Part shown: one piece after another, positions 17,621-26,619 of the stretch
Numbering within the stretch: position 1 is the first letter of the stretch
Layout: every line of letters begins with the position of its first letter
Assembly: GCA_944390735.1 (NCBI GenBank)
Contig: CALXRL010000074.1
Coordinates: 1 to 64,000, forward strand
From: an uncultured Victivallales bacterium
GTDB lineage: Bacteria; Verrucomicrobiota; Lentisphaeria; Victivallales; UBA1829
Direction of reading: 5' to 3'
DNA: 64,000 nucleotides
Notes under the pieces: generated by a model
The model's database searches: none
Seen by the model: the letters and a program-made list of their open reading frames with translations, nothing else
Told to the model about the DNA's origin: nothing
Translations under genes and position numbers: made by a program

Positions 17621-18133
17621 ATGAAGAAACTGGCAACGATTCTGGCGGCCGGAATGATGTGCGCCGTTCTGGGGGCGGCGGAGACTCAGGTTTACAAGAC
17701 CGATTTTAAAACGCAGGCGTTTGCCTGGTCGCAGTACGCGAAGACCTGCAAGGTGACAAAAAACAACTCCCTGGTGACGGAAATCGTTTCCGCCGCTCCG
17801 GCAGGAGCCAAGGTGCTGCCGACTTCGACCCAGATCGGCGTGAACGTTCCGAAAGGTCTGGCTGCGGGAGACTATCGCATGGACTGCACCATCACGATCA
17901 CCCGCGACTGCCGGGAAAATGTGGCCGTCATCCGCAACACCCCCCCGTGGACCAGCCTTGGAAGCCGCAGTGTGGAGTTCAAGAATGGCGTCCCCGCAAA
18001 GGTTTCCATTCCGTTCCAGCTGAAAGCGGCGGCGGATTATCCCCTTCGCGCGGCTTCCATGGCAATCGGGACCTTCCCGGTCGGAACGAAAGTCACGGTC
18101 AGTGACGTGAAAATTGTGAAAATCACCAAGTAG
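17621..18133 (+). CDS. Secreted protein of unknown function, CBM-like
   Basis: This 170-residue protein has a signal peptide of about 19 residues (MKKLATILAAGMMCAVLGAA). The mature part is beta-rich with alternating hydrophobics, resembling the carbohydrate-binding beta-sandwich add-ons at the N-termini of the large hydrolases in this window, but no catalytic motif. The start is supported by a strong AAGGAGGAG site. It is monocistronic, followed by two hairpins. A free-standing glycan-binding protein is an inference only. Confidence 0.55.
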   Translation: MKKLATILAAGMMCAVLGAAETQVYKTDFKTQAFAWSQYAKTCKVTKNNSLVTEIVSAAPAGAKVLPTSTQIGVNVPKGLAAGDYRMDCTITITRDCRENVAVIRNTPPWTSLGSRSVEFKNGVPAKVSIPFQLKAAADYPLRAASMAIGTFPVGTKVTVSDVKIVKITK

Positions 18134-18151
18134 GAGGACGTTCCCCGGAAA

Positions 18152-18236
18152 GAAATTCCCGCTGAAGCTCCTGCGGCTCCTGCGGGAATTTCCTGGAATT
18201 TGCGCGCCTGCTTCCGATCTGGGAGCGGGCGCTTTT
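18152..18236 (+). terminator. Tandem hairpins, terminator after the 17621 gene
   Basis: The first hairpin has perfect arms GAAATTCCCGC (18152-18162) and GCGGGAATTTC (18182-18192). The second (18202-18232) has imperfect GC-rich arms ending in GGGAGCGGGCGC and then TTTT (18233-18236), the more terminator-like of the two. Confidence 0.65.
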
Positions 18237-18297
18237 CCATCGTCTGTTGCAGGGGTGGAAAAAGAGAGTCGCGGGGAAGGGAACCCGGCTGCGGCTG

Positions 18298-19293
18298 TTA
18301 GTCGGTTGAGGCAAGATGCAGGGCGAGACGCTCCGCCATCTGTTCATAGCCGGCGTCGACGGGATGCACGGGAACCTGATCGTAGAATTGCGTGTCATGG
18401 TCTATGAGTTCGAGACCGTCAATGACATGCAGGTTCGGATCCCTCCGTTTTTCGACTTCCTCCCGGATGATGTCGCGGTAGAGATCCAGCTCATAACGCA
18501 TGGTTTTGAGTTTCCATTTGGGAGAGATCCAGGGCGGAGTGATCCACCAGACGGGAGTTCCCGGCTGAAACGAACGGAAATCATGCAGAAACTTGTCCGT
18601 ATTTTTGCGGAATTCCTCGGGGAGCATGCCGTCTTTCCAGTCGTTTGCCCCGATTTCCACCACCATTCGGTCCATGGGGATTCCGCCGAGAACTTTGGCG
18701 CTTCCGGGATTGAGTCCGATTCCCGCGATTCCGAGATTGATGACTTCGTAATCGAGAAGTTCCCCGACCAGGAACGGAAAGGTGCGGTCGATGCGGCTTG
18801 CGCAGAATCCCTGCGTGATTGAGTCGCCGAAAAAGACGCATCGGACCGGGGGACGCGGGGGAGGAGCTTCAAATTCACTTTCCGAATTCACGGATACGGA
18901 ATGAAGTTCCACAATGTCCCCATAGGGAAGAATGAGTTCATACGTGTGCATTTCCCCGTCGGCGGGGAGGCGGACCGTGACGGGTTCGTTGCCGCAGCCG
19001 TCGCGTTTTGAGCGTTCAAACTTCCATTCGTCGCGGTTTTTGCCATCCACGAGCCAGGTGCCGATCGAGTTCTGAGAGCGCTGCGGATGGATGCGTTCCC
19101 GGTAGAGAAGATCCACGAGGATCTTTCCGGCATTGCAGCGGAACCGCATGCGCGCGCCGGGAGAATCCAGGTGATATTTCCGGTCGTTCGGGATCGTCCG
19201 GCAGAATCCGATTCTCTGTCCGTTGCGCAGCAGGGACTGGTAATCCGAGAAGTGGAACCGGGGATCCGCCGCGGGCAGAGTCTGAAGAGACAT
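18298..19293 (-). CDS. SGNH/GDSL-family hydrolase
   Basis: The product has 331 residues. The N-terminal 145 residues are a beta domain; the C-terminal part is an SGNH esterase/lipase fold. Block I is FFGDSITQGF (Ser158), block II GIAGIG (Gly191), block III GANDW (Asn218) and block V VHPVDAGY (His310). This architecture is typical of acetyl-esterases acting on polysaccharide side groups. There is no signal peptide, so it is probably cytoplasmic. It is the last gene of a three-gene minus-strand operon, 14 bases after the permease gene. Confidence 0.82.
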   Translation of the reverse strand: MSLQTLPAADPRFHFSDYQSLLRNGQRIGFCRTIPNDRKYHLDSPGARMRFRCNAGKILVDLLYRERIHPQRSQNSIGTWLVDGKNRDEWKFERSKRDGCGNEPVTVRLPADGEMHTYELILPYGDIVELHSVSVNSESEFEAPPPRPPVRCVFFGDSITQGFCASRIDRTFPFLVGELLDYEVINLGIAGIGLNPGSAKVLGGIPMDRMVVEIGANDWKDGMLPEEFRKNTDKFLHDFRSFQPGTPVWWITPPWISPKWKLKTMRYELDLYRDIIREEVEKRRDPNLHVIDGLELIDHDTQFYDQVPVHPVDAGYEQMAERLALHLASTD

Positions 19294-19307
19294 GGCTGCG
19301 GAACCCG

Positions 19308-20270
19308 TCAGTTGATGGCGTCTTTGGCCACTTCGCGCTCATGGAAGAGGGCCATCGCCCAGACCGACCAGAAGCCGCAGTAGATCAGGGTGTACACCAG
19401 AGCCCACGCCAGATATTTGAGGGGGATCTGCGTATGAGACGCCAGCGCGTCCGCCATCCAGAAATACTGCCAGTTCGGAAGCAGCGCGGAGATCAGATCC
19501 CCCGCAACGCCTCCGCCGAGCCATCTCGACGAAACATATTTCGAGACCAGCCCGAGGAAGAAAAGCACCGAACACGCCGTCAGATTGGCGACAATGCCGA
19601 ACCGTGTCGCCAGCGCCGCGGAAATCGCTCCCATGATCCAGATCGCCGGAAAAAGCAGGACCAGCGCCGAAAGGAACTGAAGCGGCGGAATGAATCCTTC
19701 ATCATCCGGAGCTCCGCGCACCGCAAAGAGAACCACAGCAAAAATCGGCAGCGCCACCGCCAGAAGAAAGATCGACGCCGAGGTGAACGGAACATTCTTC
19801 AAATAGTTCAGAACCCCGGCAAACGCCATGCAGAGTGCCAGGATTCCGTAATAGAACGCCATGGCGGAGAAATCCAGCTGGAACTGATCGCGGGCAATCA
19901 TGATGGCAACAAACGCCGCCGCAAGAAAGGAGAAGGTGAAGACCGTCAGCGCCATGGTCACACCGATGAGTTTTGCCACAATGAACGTATAGCGCGGAAC
20001 CGGTTTTGATAGCAGAAGAAGCACGGTTCCGTTGCGCATCTCGCGTGTGATCGTGTGACTGGAACAGAGCGCGGCCGCGATCAGACCCAGCACCATGGTG
20101 GTGGCCATGGCACTGTCGACCACCAGCTTGATCTGCTCCCGGAAAACGAACATGGAGAACATGGGCAGAATTCCGATCAGCACCAGTCCGACCAGCTGGA
20201 GAAGATAGAAAACCGGTTCCCGGACGCATTCACGGAACGTGTTCTGGGTGAGACGGTAAAGAATATTCAT
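19308..20270 (-). CDS. ABC-2 type transporter permease
   Basis: This 320-residue protein has six or seven hydrophobic segments. The N-terminus MNILYRLTQNTFRECVREP followed by a membrane segment, and the RNGTVLLLLSKPVPRYTFI motif, are typical of ABC-2 permeases of the NosY/GldF type. No ATPase gene is adjacent. Its ATG overlaps the stop of the upstream secreted-protein gene by four bases, so the two are coupled. The substrate is unknown. Confidence 0.78.
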   Translation of the reverse strand: MNILYRLTQNTFRECVREPVFYLLQLVGLVLIGILPMFSMFVFREQIKLVVDSAMATTMVLGLIAAALCSSHTITREMRNGTVLLLLSKPVPRYTFIVAKLIGVTMALTVFTFSFLAAAFVAIMIARDQFQLDFSAMAFYYGILALCMAFAGVLNYLKNVPFTSASIFLLAVALPIFAVVLFAVRGAPDDEGFIPPLQFLSALVLLFPAIWIMGAISAALATRFGIVANLTACSVLFFLGLVSKYVSSRWLGGGVAGDLISALLPNWQYFWMADALASHTQIPLKYLAWALVYTLIYCGFWSVWAMALFHEREVAKDAIN

Positions 20271-20866
20271 TTTTTCTCCGTTTTCGAAGAATTCGTTTCG
20301 GACTCCTTGTTTTCCCTGCTGTCGCTGTCCGGGGATTCCGGAGTCTGTTTCAGGGCGGCGCGGTTCTTTTCAAACTGTTTTTCGATTTTGCTGGTGTTGA
20401 AGAGATTGGAGGCGGCGATCGCATTGAGCACCCAGCTCTGGCTGTCGAGATTGATGACCTCGTATTTCTTGTGGATGGCCAGACGGTATTCGTCGGGCAC
20501 CACGCTGGAATTGCCGATGATGATGATCCGCTTCGGATTCAGACCCGAAATGAAGGCGGAGAGCTGATCGGGATCGACTCTGGCCGGCGCCTTGCCGTCC
20601 GGAAGAATCAGGAAGATCGAGGAGGGTTCCGCATTCGCAGCCGGCAGCAGAAGAATGGGATTGCGCGTCACATCCTGAATCGCCATGGCGAGCGCGCGCG
20701 GACTCTCATAATTGGCTGTGATGACAAGATATTCGATCACGCGCCCTTCGACCTGTTTCGGCCAGTCGCCACCGTCCCAGGCGCCGGCGTGAACAACGGC
20801 GGGTGTTGCAATTCCCGTTGAGATCAAAAGTGCGGTCAGCACTCTACCGAAGATGGTTTTCAGCAT
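20267..20866 (-). CDS. Secreted protein of unknown function upstream of the permease
   Basis: The protein has 199 residues with a signal peptide of about 27 residues ending HAGA. The core alternates beta and alpha segments (PKRIIIIGNSSVVPDEYRLA), faintly like cell-wall-binding repeat 2 domains. The last 40 residues are a charged Glu/Ser/Lys tail with no predicted fold. Coupling to the ABC permease suggests a periplasmic partner. I do not recognise the family. Confidence 0.6.
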   Translation of the reverse strand: MLKTIFGRVLTALLISTGIATPAVVHAGAWDGGDWPKQVEGRVIEYLVITANYESPRALAMAIQDVTRNPILLLPAANAEPSSIFLILPDGKAPARVDPDQLSAFISGLNPKRIIIIGNSSVVPDEYRLAIHKKYEVINLDSQSWVLNAIAASNLFNTSKIEKQFEKNRAALKQTPESPDSDSRENKESETNSSKTEKK

Positions 20867-20982
20867 CTGTTCAATTCTCCGTATTGAAATTTCCGTTTAA
20901 TTTTTTCAAGAAAAAACTTGTCGAAATGCAAACAATAAGTATTTTATACATCAAAACAGAAAATTTCAAATCCGGAGAACCG

Positions 20983-21825
20983 ATGAACTGCAAAGTTTTT
21001 ATAAAAAGTTCGCTTCCGACGGCCGTCATCTTCCTCAGCGGCAGCGGAAGCAATGCCGAACGGCTGTTGAGCTCCCCTTCCCATGGAAGGTCCTGGAAAT
21101 GCGCGGCAATTGCGACCGACCGCCCCGGCAGCAATGCCCGGGAGATCGCCGAACGATATGGTCTCAGTCTGGTGGAGGAGGATATCTTTCGATTTTATGA
21201 GGCGCACGGCCGCCGCAGCATCTCCATTGCAACGGAGGAGGGATTCGCCATTCGTGAGCTCTGGACCGAGGCCCTGCGGAAAAAACTGGCGCCGTTTCAG
21301 CCGGATTTCGGCATCCTGGCCGGGTTTGTTCCCCTGACCAATCTCGTGGCGGATTTCCCCTGCCTGAACATTCATCCGGGCGACCTGACGCTGGAACGCG
21401 ACGGAAAGCGTCTGCTGGTCGGGCTTCATGACGTTCCCGTCCGGGCGGCGCTGCTGGCGGGACACCGGTTCCTGCGCAGCAGCGTGATTCTCGCCACCCC
21501 GTTTACGCCCGGGGCAAAGGAGATGGACAACGGACATATTCTCGGAATTTCCCGTCGTGTTCCGGTTCTGCTGCCGGACCATGGAACGCCGGAGGCGCTT
21601 GCCGCATCGGAATCCCTGCTGGCGGAAACGGCAAAGAGAAATCTGGAAAATCTGAAGATCCACGGAGACTGGACGCTCTTTCCGGAAGTCGTCGCGGATT
21701 TCGCCTCCGGGCGTTTCGCGGAGGACGAACAGGGCGGACTCCTCTACCGGAGTGCCGAGTCCGACTGGCGCCCCGTCAAAACCGTGGAATACAATGCCAC
21801 TGGAAAGAATCCGATTCCGGTGTAA
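20983..21825 (+). CDS. PurN-like formyltransferase family protein
   Basis: The product has 280 residues. Its first 190 residues follow the glycinamide ribonucleotide transformylase fold: VIFLSGSGSNAERLL, ILAGFVPLTNLV, LNIHPGDLT (with the catalytic Asn and His) and MDNGHIL (matching the catalytic Asp loop). It is about 80 residues longer than PurN at the C-terminus, and the usual SLLP after NIHP is GDLT. It may be the cell's PurN or a specialised formyltransferase. ATG 20983 has a GGAG site. It stands alone and divergent from the permease operon, without other purine genes. Confidence 0.68.
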   Translation: MNCKVFIKSSLPTAVIFLSGSGSNAERLLSSPSHGRSWKCAAIATDRPGSNAREIAERYGLSLVEEDIFRFYEAHGRRSISIATEEGFAIRELWTEALRKKLAPFQPDFGILAGFVPLTNLVADFPCLNIHPGDLTLERDGKRLLVGLHDVPVRAALLAGHRFLRSSVILATPFTPGAKEMDNGHILGISRRVPVLLPDHGTPEALAASESLLAETAKRNLENLKIHGDWTLFPEVVADFASGRFAEDEQGGLLYRSAESDWRPVKTVEYNATGKNPIPV

Positions 21826-21864
21826 ATTACCGGAACGGAAAATTGGAAAGACGGATTCATTCGG

Positions 21865-24432
21865 ATGAAAACGAAAGAGACAAATCAAACAGCACGCCGC
21901 TGGCGCTTCCCGGCCGGATTCTTTCCGGTGCTGAGCATCCTGCTGGCGCTTTCTCTTGCCTTGGTCCTGCTGCTGCCGTCGATGGTGGCGTTTACGGTCA
22001 ATCGGATTTTGAAACAGTCGGCGGCGCGCGGATACATCGCCTGCGACATCTCTCAGATTACGCTGTTTTCCGCGAATGCGTCGGTCCATGCGCGGCAGAA
22101 GACGGCAAAGGGCCGTTTCCGTTCCGTTCTCTCCCTGCCGCACTGCCGGATCACCTACTCTCCGCTTTCCCTGCTGCGCGGACGGATCGACAGCCTCACC
22201 ATCACCGGCGCCACGATTCCCGCCACGGTGGAAAACGGAACGGTTGTTTTTCCTCTTCTGAGTATTTTTGACTCGGTTCGGCAGGAGAAGGAGCAGAAGG
22301 AGAAGAGTGCCGGATCCTCTTCCGCCGGAATGCTGGATCTGGGAACCATCCGCATTGAGAACGGGGCGCTGAGTCTGCGTTTCGGCCGGAAAGTCCTGTA
22401 TGTGCCGGTCAGCATGACGATCCGTCAGGAGGGCTCCGGATGGAAAAAACTGCTTCTTCACGGCCGCATTCATCTGAATGGTCAGACCATTTTCATCCGC
22501 GAGGCCGCGGTCGATACGCAGCGCAAGGAGATCCGGACCTCTCTGCGCATTCGCGACGCTGTGCTGAACAATCTGCCCCATCCGCTGGATCTTTACGCCG
22601 ACAAAGTCGGACTTCAGGGGGAGCTCGGCGCGGATCTTCTGGCGGATTTCAATTACGGAACCTTTCAGGTCCGTCATTTCAAATCCCAGATGAAAATTCG
22701 CAATTTCTCCCTGCTTGCGGGGGGAAAGACGATTGCTTCCGATCTTTTCACCTGCGCTCTGGAGTTCAATGGGAAACAGGGATCGCTGCTGCTGGAGAAT
22801 CTGGGAATCGCCGATCTGGTTCAGCTGAACCGGTCGGCGACGGAATTCGAGCTTTCCGGCCGCTCCGTTTCCGGAACCAGTTCCCTGGAAGTGACGGCGC
22901 AGAAGCCGAACCGTTTTGATTTCACCTTTTCCGCCGCGGCGGATCCCGCCGCAAAATCCGCCGAGCTTTCAATCCGTTCGGCGGAGGGACGGCAATATGA
23001 GCTTGCCTTCGGGGGGATTCAAGGGACATGGAAGTCGCTGGCGCTTCAGCTGAAGGCGTCGGCGGAACAGCAGACCGCGCGTCTTCTGCTGGACGGAGCG
23101 CAGGTCCGCGCATCGGGGAAAACGGCATCCATCAAGACCGTTTCGCTGGATGCGCGCCATGTGAAGGGCGCCGTTTCCGGAACACTTGCCGGAAAAATCG
23201 ACCGGATTGAGGATCCGGCTTCCTCGGTCACCGTCCGCGGCGTTGAATTTTCGATTCCCTTCCTGCGCGGAGGGGAGGCGGAGGGGACGATTGCGGCGGA
23301 GGCCGTCTCCTGGAAGAACCAGCTCACGGCCAGGGTCGCGGCAAAAACGAAAATCTCGCTGAGCGACTCCCTGCGGAAGGATTCCGCGCAGATAACCGGA
23401 TCGGTCGTTCTTCCGGACTATCCGGGAATCGCGGTGCGTTTCCGTTCCTCCAGCCGATATGAGAACGGGGTCTTCCTTTCCCGGAATTCGTTTGAACTGC
23501 CCGAGTCGGAAATTCCGGCGGTTGACTTCCGGAAATTTTCCGGGGAACTCGCCGATCTGCAGCTGTCGGGAAAAATCCGCGCGGCGGGATCGTATGTGTT
23601 CGGAACGGATCGCGCGGGAGAGGGGAAGGCCGGCGTGGCGGTGTCGGGAGTGAACTTGAAAAGTCCGGCACATGATCTGTCGCTGGAAGGGGGAACTCTG
23701 GAGTTCGATCTTCCTTCGCTGCCGGAGATGCGGAGCTCTCCCGGAAGAAAAGCGTCGGCGCAGCGGATCCGGTTCGGGGGAATTGATGTACGTGATGTTG
23801 AACTTTTCTACCGGATGGAGTCGCCGACCGTCTGGGCGGTGGAGGCGGTCAAGGCGGCCTGGGCGTCGGGCGTGGTGCGAATGGAGTTCACTCGTCTGGA
23901 TTTCTCCCGGAAATCGTGCGAACTGGTGCTGCACTGCGACCGGCTGAACCTGAGCGAGATCCTGATCCAGCTGGGACAGAAGGCCGTGCCGGGAGAGGGA
24001 ACGCTGAACGGAACACTTCCCGTGACCATCTCGCCCGGGAACATCGTGTTCCATGACGGATTCCTGAACACGACGCCGGGGGTGACCGGCTCTCTGAAAC
24101 TGACCGGTACGGAATATCTCACGGCGGGAATTCCCGAAACCATTCCGCAGTATGCCCAGCTGAAATTTTCGCAGGACGTCCTGAAGGATTTCTCCTACGA
24201 CTGGGCAAAACTGAATCTTTCCAGCAAAAACGACATTCTGACGCTGCAGATGAAAATCAGCGGCCGTCCCACCCGTCCTCTTCCCTATCGTTACGACGGC
24301 GGGCAGCTGGTGCGGATCAATACGCTGACCACGTTTGCCGGGGTGCGTCTGGATGTGAATTTCACTCTCCCCCTTGCCAATGTACTGAATATTATCAACA
24401 AGTTCAAGAAACTCTCAGGAGGCACACAATGA
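21865..24432 (+). CDS. ydbH: YdbH-like AsmA-type intermembrane lipid-transport protein
   Basis: This 855-residue protein has one N-terminal membrane anchor (about residues 17-40) followed by a long beta-rich region and a C-terminal YdbH-type domain (GEGTLNGTLPVTISPGNIVF, then the C-terminal helix VLNIINKFKK). Proteins of this AsmA-like group form a hydrophobic groove bridging inner and outer membranes. In E. coli ydbH is followed by ynbE and ydbL; here the next gene overlaps by ATGA and encodes both. That neighbourhood is the strongest support for the call. Confidence 0.78.
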   Translation: MKTKETNQTARRWRFPAGFFPVLSILLALSLALVLLLPSMVAFTVNRILKQSAARGYIACDISQITLFSANASVHARQKTAKGRFRSVLSLPHCRITYSPLSLLRGRIDSLTITGATIPATVENGTVVFPLLSIFDSVRQEKEQKEKSAGSSSAGMLDLGTIRIENGALSLRFGRKVLYVPVSMTIRQEGSGWKKLLLHGRIHLNGQTIFIREAAVDTQRKEIRTSLRIRDAVLNNLPHPLDLYADKVGLQGELGADLLADFNYGTFQVRHFKSQMKIRNFSLLAGGKTIASDLFTCALEFNGKQGSLLLENLGIADLVQLNRSATEFELSGRSVSGTSSLEVTAQKPNRFDFTFSAAADPAAKSAELSIRSAEGRQYELAFGGIQGTWKSLALQLKASAEQQTARLLLDGAQVRASGKTASIKTVSLDARHVKGAVSGTLAGKIDRIEDPASSVTVRGVEFSIPFLRGGEAEGTIAAEAVSWKNQLTARVAAKTKISLSDSLRKDSAQITGSVVLPDYPGIAVRFRSSSRYENGVFLSRNSFELPESEIPAVDFRKFSGELADLQLSGKIRAAGSYVFGTDRAGEGKAGVAVSGVNLKSPAHDLSLEGGTLEFDLPSLPEMRSSPGRKASAQRIRFGGIDVRDVELFYRMESPTVWAVEAVKAAWASGVVRMEFTRLDFSRKSCELVLHCDRLNLSEILIQLGQKAVPGEGTLNGTLPVTISPGNIVFHDGFLNTTPGVTGSLKLTGTEYLTAGIPETIPQYAQLKFSQDVLKDFSYDWAKLNLSSKNDILTLQMKISGRPTRPLPYRYDGGQLVRINTLTTFAGVRLDVNFTLPLANVLNIINKFKKLSGGTQ

Positions 24433-24965
24433 AAAAAAGTCTGATGATGACGGCGTCCGCGCTTGCCGCGGCGGCACTGACCGGTTGTTTTTCCCACACG
24501 GTCGATGTGAAACCCGTGGAAGTGAAGCCGGTGCACATTACGCTGGATGTGAATCTCAAGGTGGACAAGGAACTGGACAACTACTTCGACGAGGGAAAGA
24601 CTTCCGAAACCGCAGTGGATCCGGAAAAGAACGCCGCTTCCCGGAAACAGGATGGCGTCGATTACTCCCGGGATGCGATGATTCAGCGCTACAAGGCGAG
24701 AAAAAGCGTGATTGCCGATCTCAAAACCCGTGGAATCGTCGGAGAAAATTCCAACGGGCTGCTTGCATTCGTCACAACGAAGCAGGAGCAGCAGGCGGTT
24801 GTCCGGGAGGAAAACCGGGATCGTCGTCAGCTCTATAAAATGATCGCCGAGGAGAACAATCAGACCCGCGAGGTCATCGCCGCCCGCGCCGCCATCCGTT
24901 TCGCCGAGCGCGCCGGAGTCGGGGAATACATCATGCAGAACGGGGAATGGCGGAAGAAACAGTAA
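24429..24965 (+). CDS. YnbE-YdbL fusion lipoprotein
   Basis: The protein has 178 residues. A lipoprotein signal ends in LTGC (Cys about 19). The following VKPVHITLDVNLKVDKEL matches YnbE, a small outer-membrane lipoprotein. After a 40-residue linker comes a DUF1318/YdbL domain (ADLKTRGIVGENSNGLLAF, then RAAIRFAERAGVGEYI and NGEWRKK). In E. coli these are two separate genes after ydbH. The start overlaps the ydbH stop and has an AGGAGGC site inside ydbH. It is likely the outer-membrane end of the YdbH bridge with a tethered YdbL. Confidence 0.8.
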   Translation: MKKSLMMTASALAAAALTGCFSHTVDVKPVEVKPVHITLDVNLKVDKELDNYFDEGKTSETAVDPEKNAASRKQDGVDYSRDAMIQRYKARKSVIADLKTRGIVGENSNGLLAFVTTKQEQQAVVREENRDRRQLYKMIAEENNQTREVIAARAAIRFAERAGVGEYIMQNGEWRKKQ

Positions 24966-25031
24966 CCGTTTCCGCCTTTTTCTCCCCGCCCGGCTGATCG
25001 TCGGGTCAACCAGAAAAAATTCCGAAACCGG

Positions 25032-25059
25032 TTGCAGAATCCGGAAAGAATGTTATACT
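25032..25059 (+). promoter_or_regulatory. Promoter of the RdgC-like gene
   Basis: TTGCAG (25032-25037), a 16-base spacer and TATACT (25054-25059) stand 39 bases before the ATG at 25098. Confidence 0.6.
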
Positions 25060-25097
25060 ATTGTCATTGGAACCAAAGCTGAATCAGGAGATGGAAC

Positions 25098-26198
25098 ATG
25101 CCTTTCGATCATGGAAGCATAGCGCTTACAATCTGCCCGTTGTCCGCACCGCTGCCGGACGACTTTCTGGAAAAACTGGCCGCGTCCTCCGCGGGAAAAC
25201 TCGAAAATGTCAAGGAGGAGCCTGAAATCGGCTGGGTCAGCGGACGCTTCCTGCTGGAAACCGACATCAATGAGACCACCTGCATCTGCGGCGGACATCT
25301 TTATCTGAATCTGCGGAAGGCAGAGCGCAAGATCCCCTCCTCCCTGCTGAACGCGATCTGCCGCCGCGATGAACTGGCGTATATGAAGGCAAACGAAACC
25401 TTCTCCGTTCCGCGCATGGAGAAAAAACGGATCAAGGAGGAGGCCGTCAAACGAAATCTGATGAAAATGCCGCCGATCATTTCCGGCACGCCGCTGGTGG
25501 TCGACCGCGCGGAAAATGTCATGTATGTCGGAACGGGATCGCTGAATCAGGTGGACCTGATTATCAGCGCGTTCGCCAGTCAGCTCGGGGTGGAGCCGGT
25601 GCCGGTCAATGTGAACGAACTGATGCTGAAGCTCTTCAAGGAGGACTCCTCCTCGCTGCCGAATCTGGTGTTCACTTCGAACGCGTCCGCGGCGGAGATG
25701 GATCTTACGCCGGGCCGGGATTTCCTGACGTGGCTCTGGTATTTCTCCGAACTCAATGCGGGGGAACTGCAGGTCGGGGAGCTTGGAACCTTCCAGCTGG
25801 GCATCGAGGGGCCGCTCACCTTCGCGTTCTCCGCGGAGGCGAAAGGCGCGGAAGAGAGCGTGGTGAAGAAGGGATGTCCTCAGATCTCCGCGGAGGCGAA
25901 AGCCGCGCTGGCGGTCGGGAAAAAACTCAAAAAGGCAAAAATTCTGCTTGCCCGCGATCAGGATGTCTGGTCCTTCACGTTCGATGCGGACAAATTCAAC
26001 TTTTCGGGACTTACGCTGCCCGAGGGCGAAGAGATGGACCGCGACAGCTTCTTTGCGGAACGCGTCGAATATCTCCATGTCTTCCACCGGGCAATTGAGG
26101 CGTATTTCCGGAAATATGTCGAGTGCGTCACGGGAAAGACGCGCGGCGAGGTCGAAAAAGACATCAAGAAATGGGCGGCGGACCGGGAGTCGTTTTAA
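25098..26198 (+). CDS. rdgC: RdgC-like recombination-associated protein
   Basis: The 366-residue product follows the RdgC layout: an N-terminal region, the basic segment around LNLRKAERKIPSSLLNAI, a helical stretch rich in Lys/Glu, then GTPLVVDRAENVMYVGTGSL and the C-terminal EFL/W segment and helices. RdgC forms a DNA-encircling dimer that limits RecA loading. Identity to the E. coli protein looks low (short matched blocks only), so this is a family-level call. It has its own promoter; DUF190 follows after 80 bases. Confidence 0.62.
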   Translation: MPFDHGSIALTICPLSAPLPDDFLEKLAASSAGKLENVKEEPEIGWVSGRFLLETDINETTCICGGHLYLNLRKAERKIPSSLLNAICRRDELAYMKANETFSVPRMEKKRIKEEAVKRNLMKMPPIISGTPLVVDRAENVMYVGTGSLNQVDLIISAFASQLGVEPVPVNVNELMLKLFKEDSSSLPNLVFTSNASAAEMDLTPGRDFLTWLWYFSELNAGELQVGELGTFQLGIEGPLTFAFSAEAKGAEESVVKKGCPQISAEAKAALAVGKKLKKAKILLARDQDVWSFTFDADKFNFSGLTLPEGEEMDRDSFFAERVEYLHVFHRAIEAYFRKYVECVTGKTRGEVEKDIKKWAADRESF

Positions 26199-26278
26199 TT
26201 CGTCGTCTTTCCGGCTGTTTCCGGAGGGACCGTGCGCAATACAGCGCGGAATGCGCAAACACAAGGAAGGAGGCCAGT

Positions 26279-26617
26279 ATGTCGGAACTCTTCAACAATG
26301 GAGCGGCGCTTCTCAGAATTTACACGGCGGAGAAGGATCAGGTGAACGGAATGCCTCTCTATGAATGGCTTGTGCAGAAAGCCGTGGCGGAGGGGCTCTC
26401 CGGCGCAACGGTCCTCCGCGGGATCGGCGGATTCTGTTCCAGCAATCCGGTGCTCGCTCCCGAATTCCGGGGATTCCAGATCAATCAGCCGGTCCTGGTG
26501 GAGATCGTGGACGTGGAAAAGAATCTCGAACAGTTCATTCAGAAGATTGACAACCTGATTCCGCGCGGTCTGATGACGCTCCAGCCGGTGCAGACCCGCT
26601 ATTACGGAAAACGGTGA
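26279..26617 (+). CDS. DUF190 (UPF0166) family protein
   Basis: This 112-residue protein has the DUF190 pattern: ALLRIYTAEKD, PLYEWLVQKAVAEGLSGATV, LRGIGGFC, PVLVEIVD and the C-terminal GLMTLQPVQTRYY. DUF190 has a PII-like ferredoxin fold and is thought to be regulatory; its ligand is unsettled. The ATG at 26279 has a strong AAGGAGGCC site. It is directly coupled to a flippase-like membrane protein downstream. Confidence 0.85.
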   Translation: MSELFNNGAALLRIYTAEKDQVNGMPLYEWLVQKAVAEGLSGATVLRGIGGFCSSNPVLAPEFRGFQINQPVLVEIVDVEKNLEQFIQKIDNLIPRGLMTLQPVQTRYYGKR

Positions 26618-26619
26618 AG

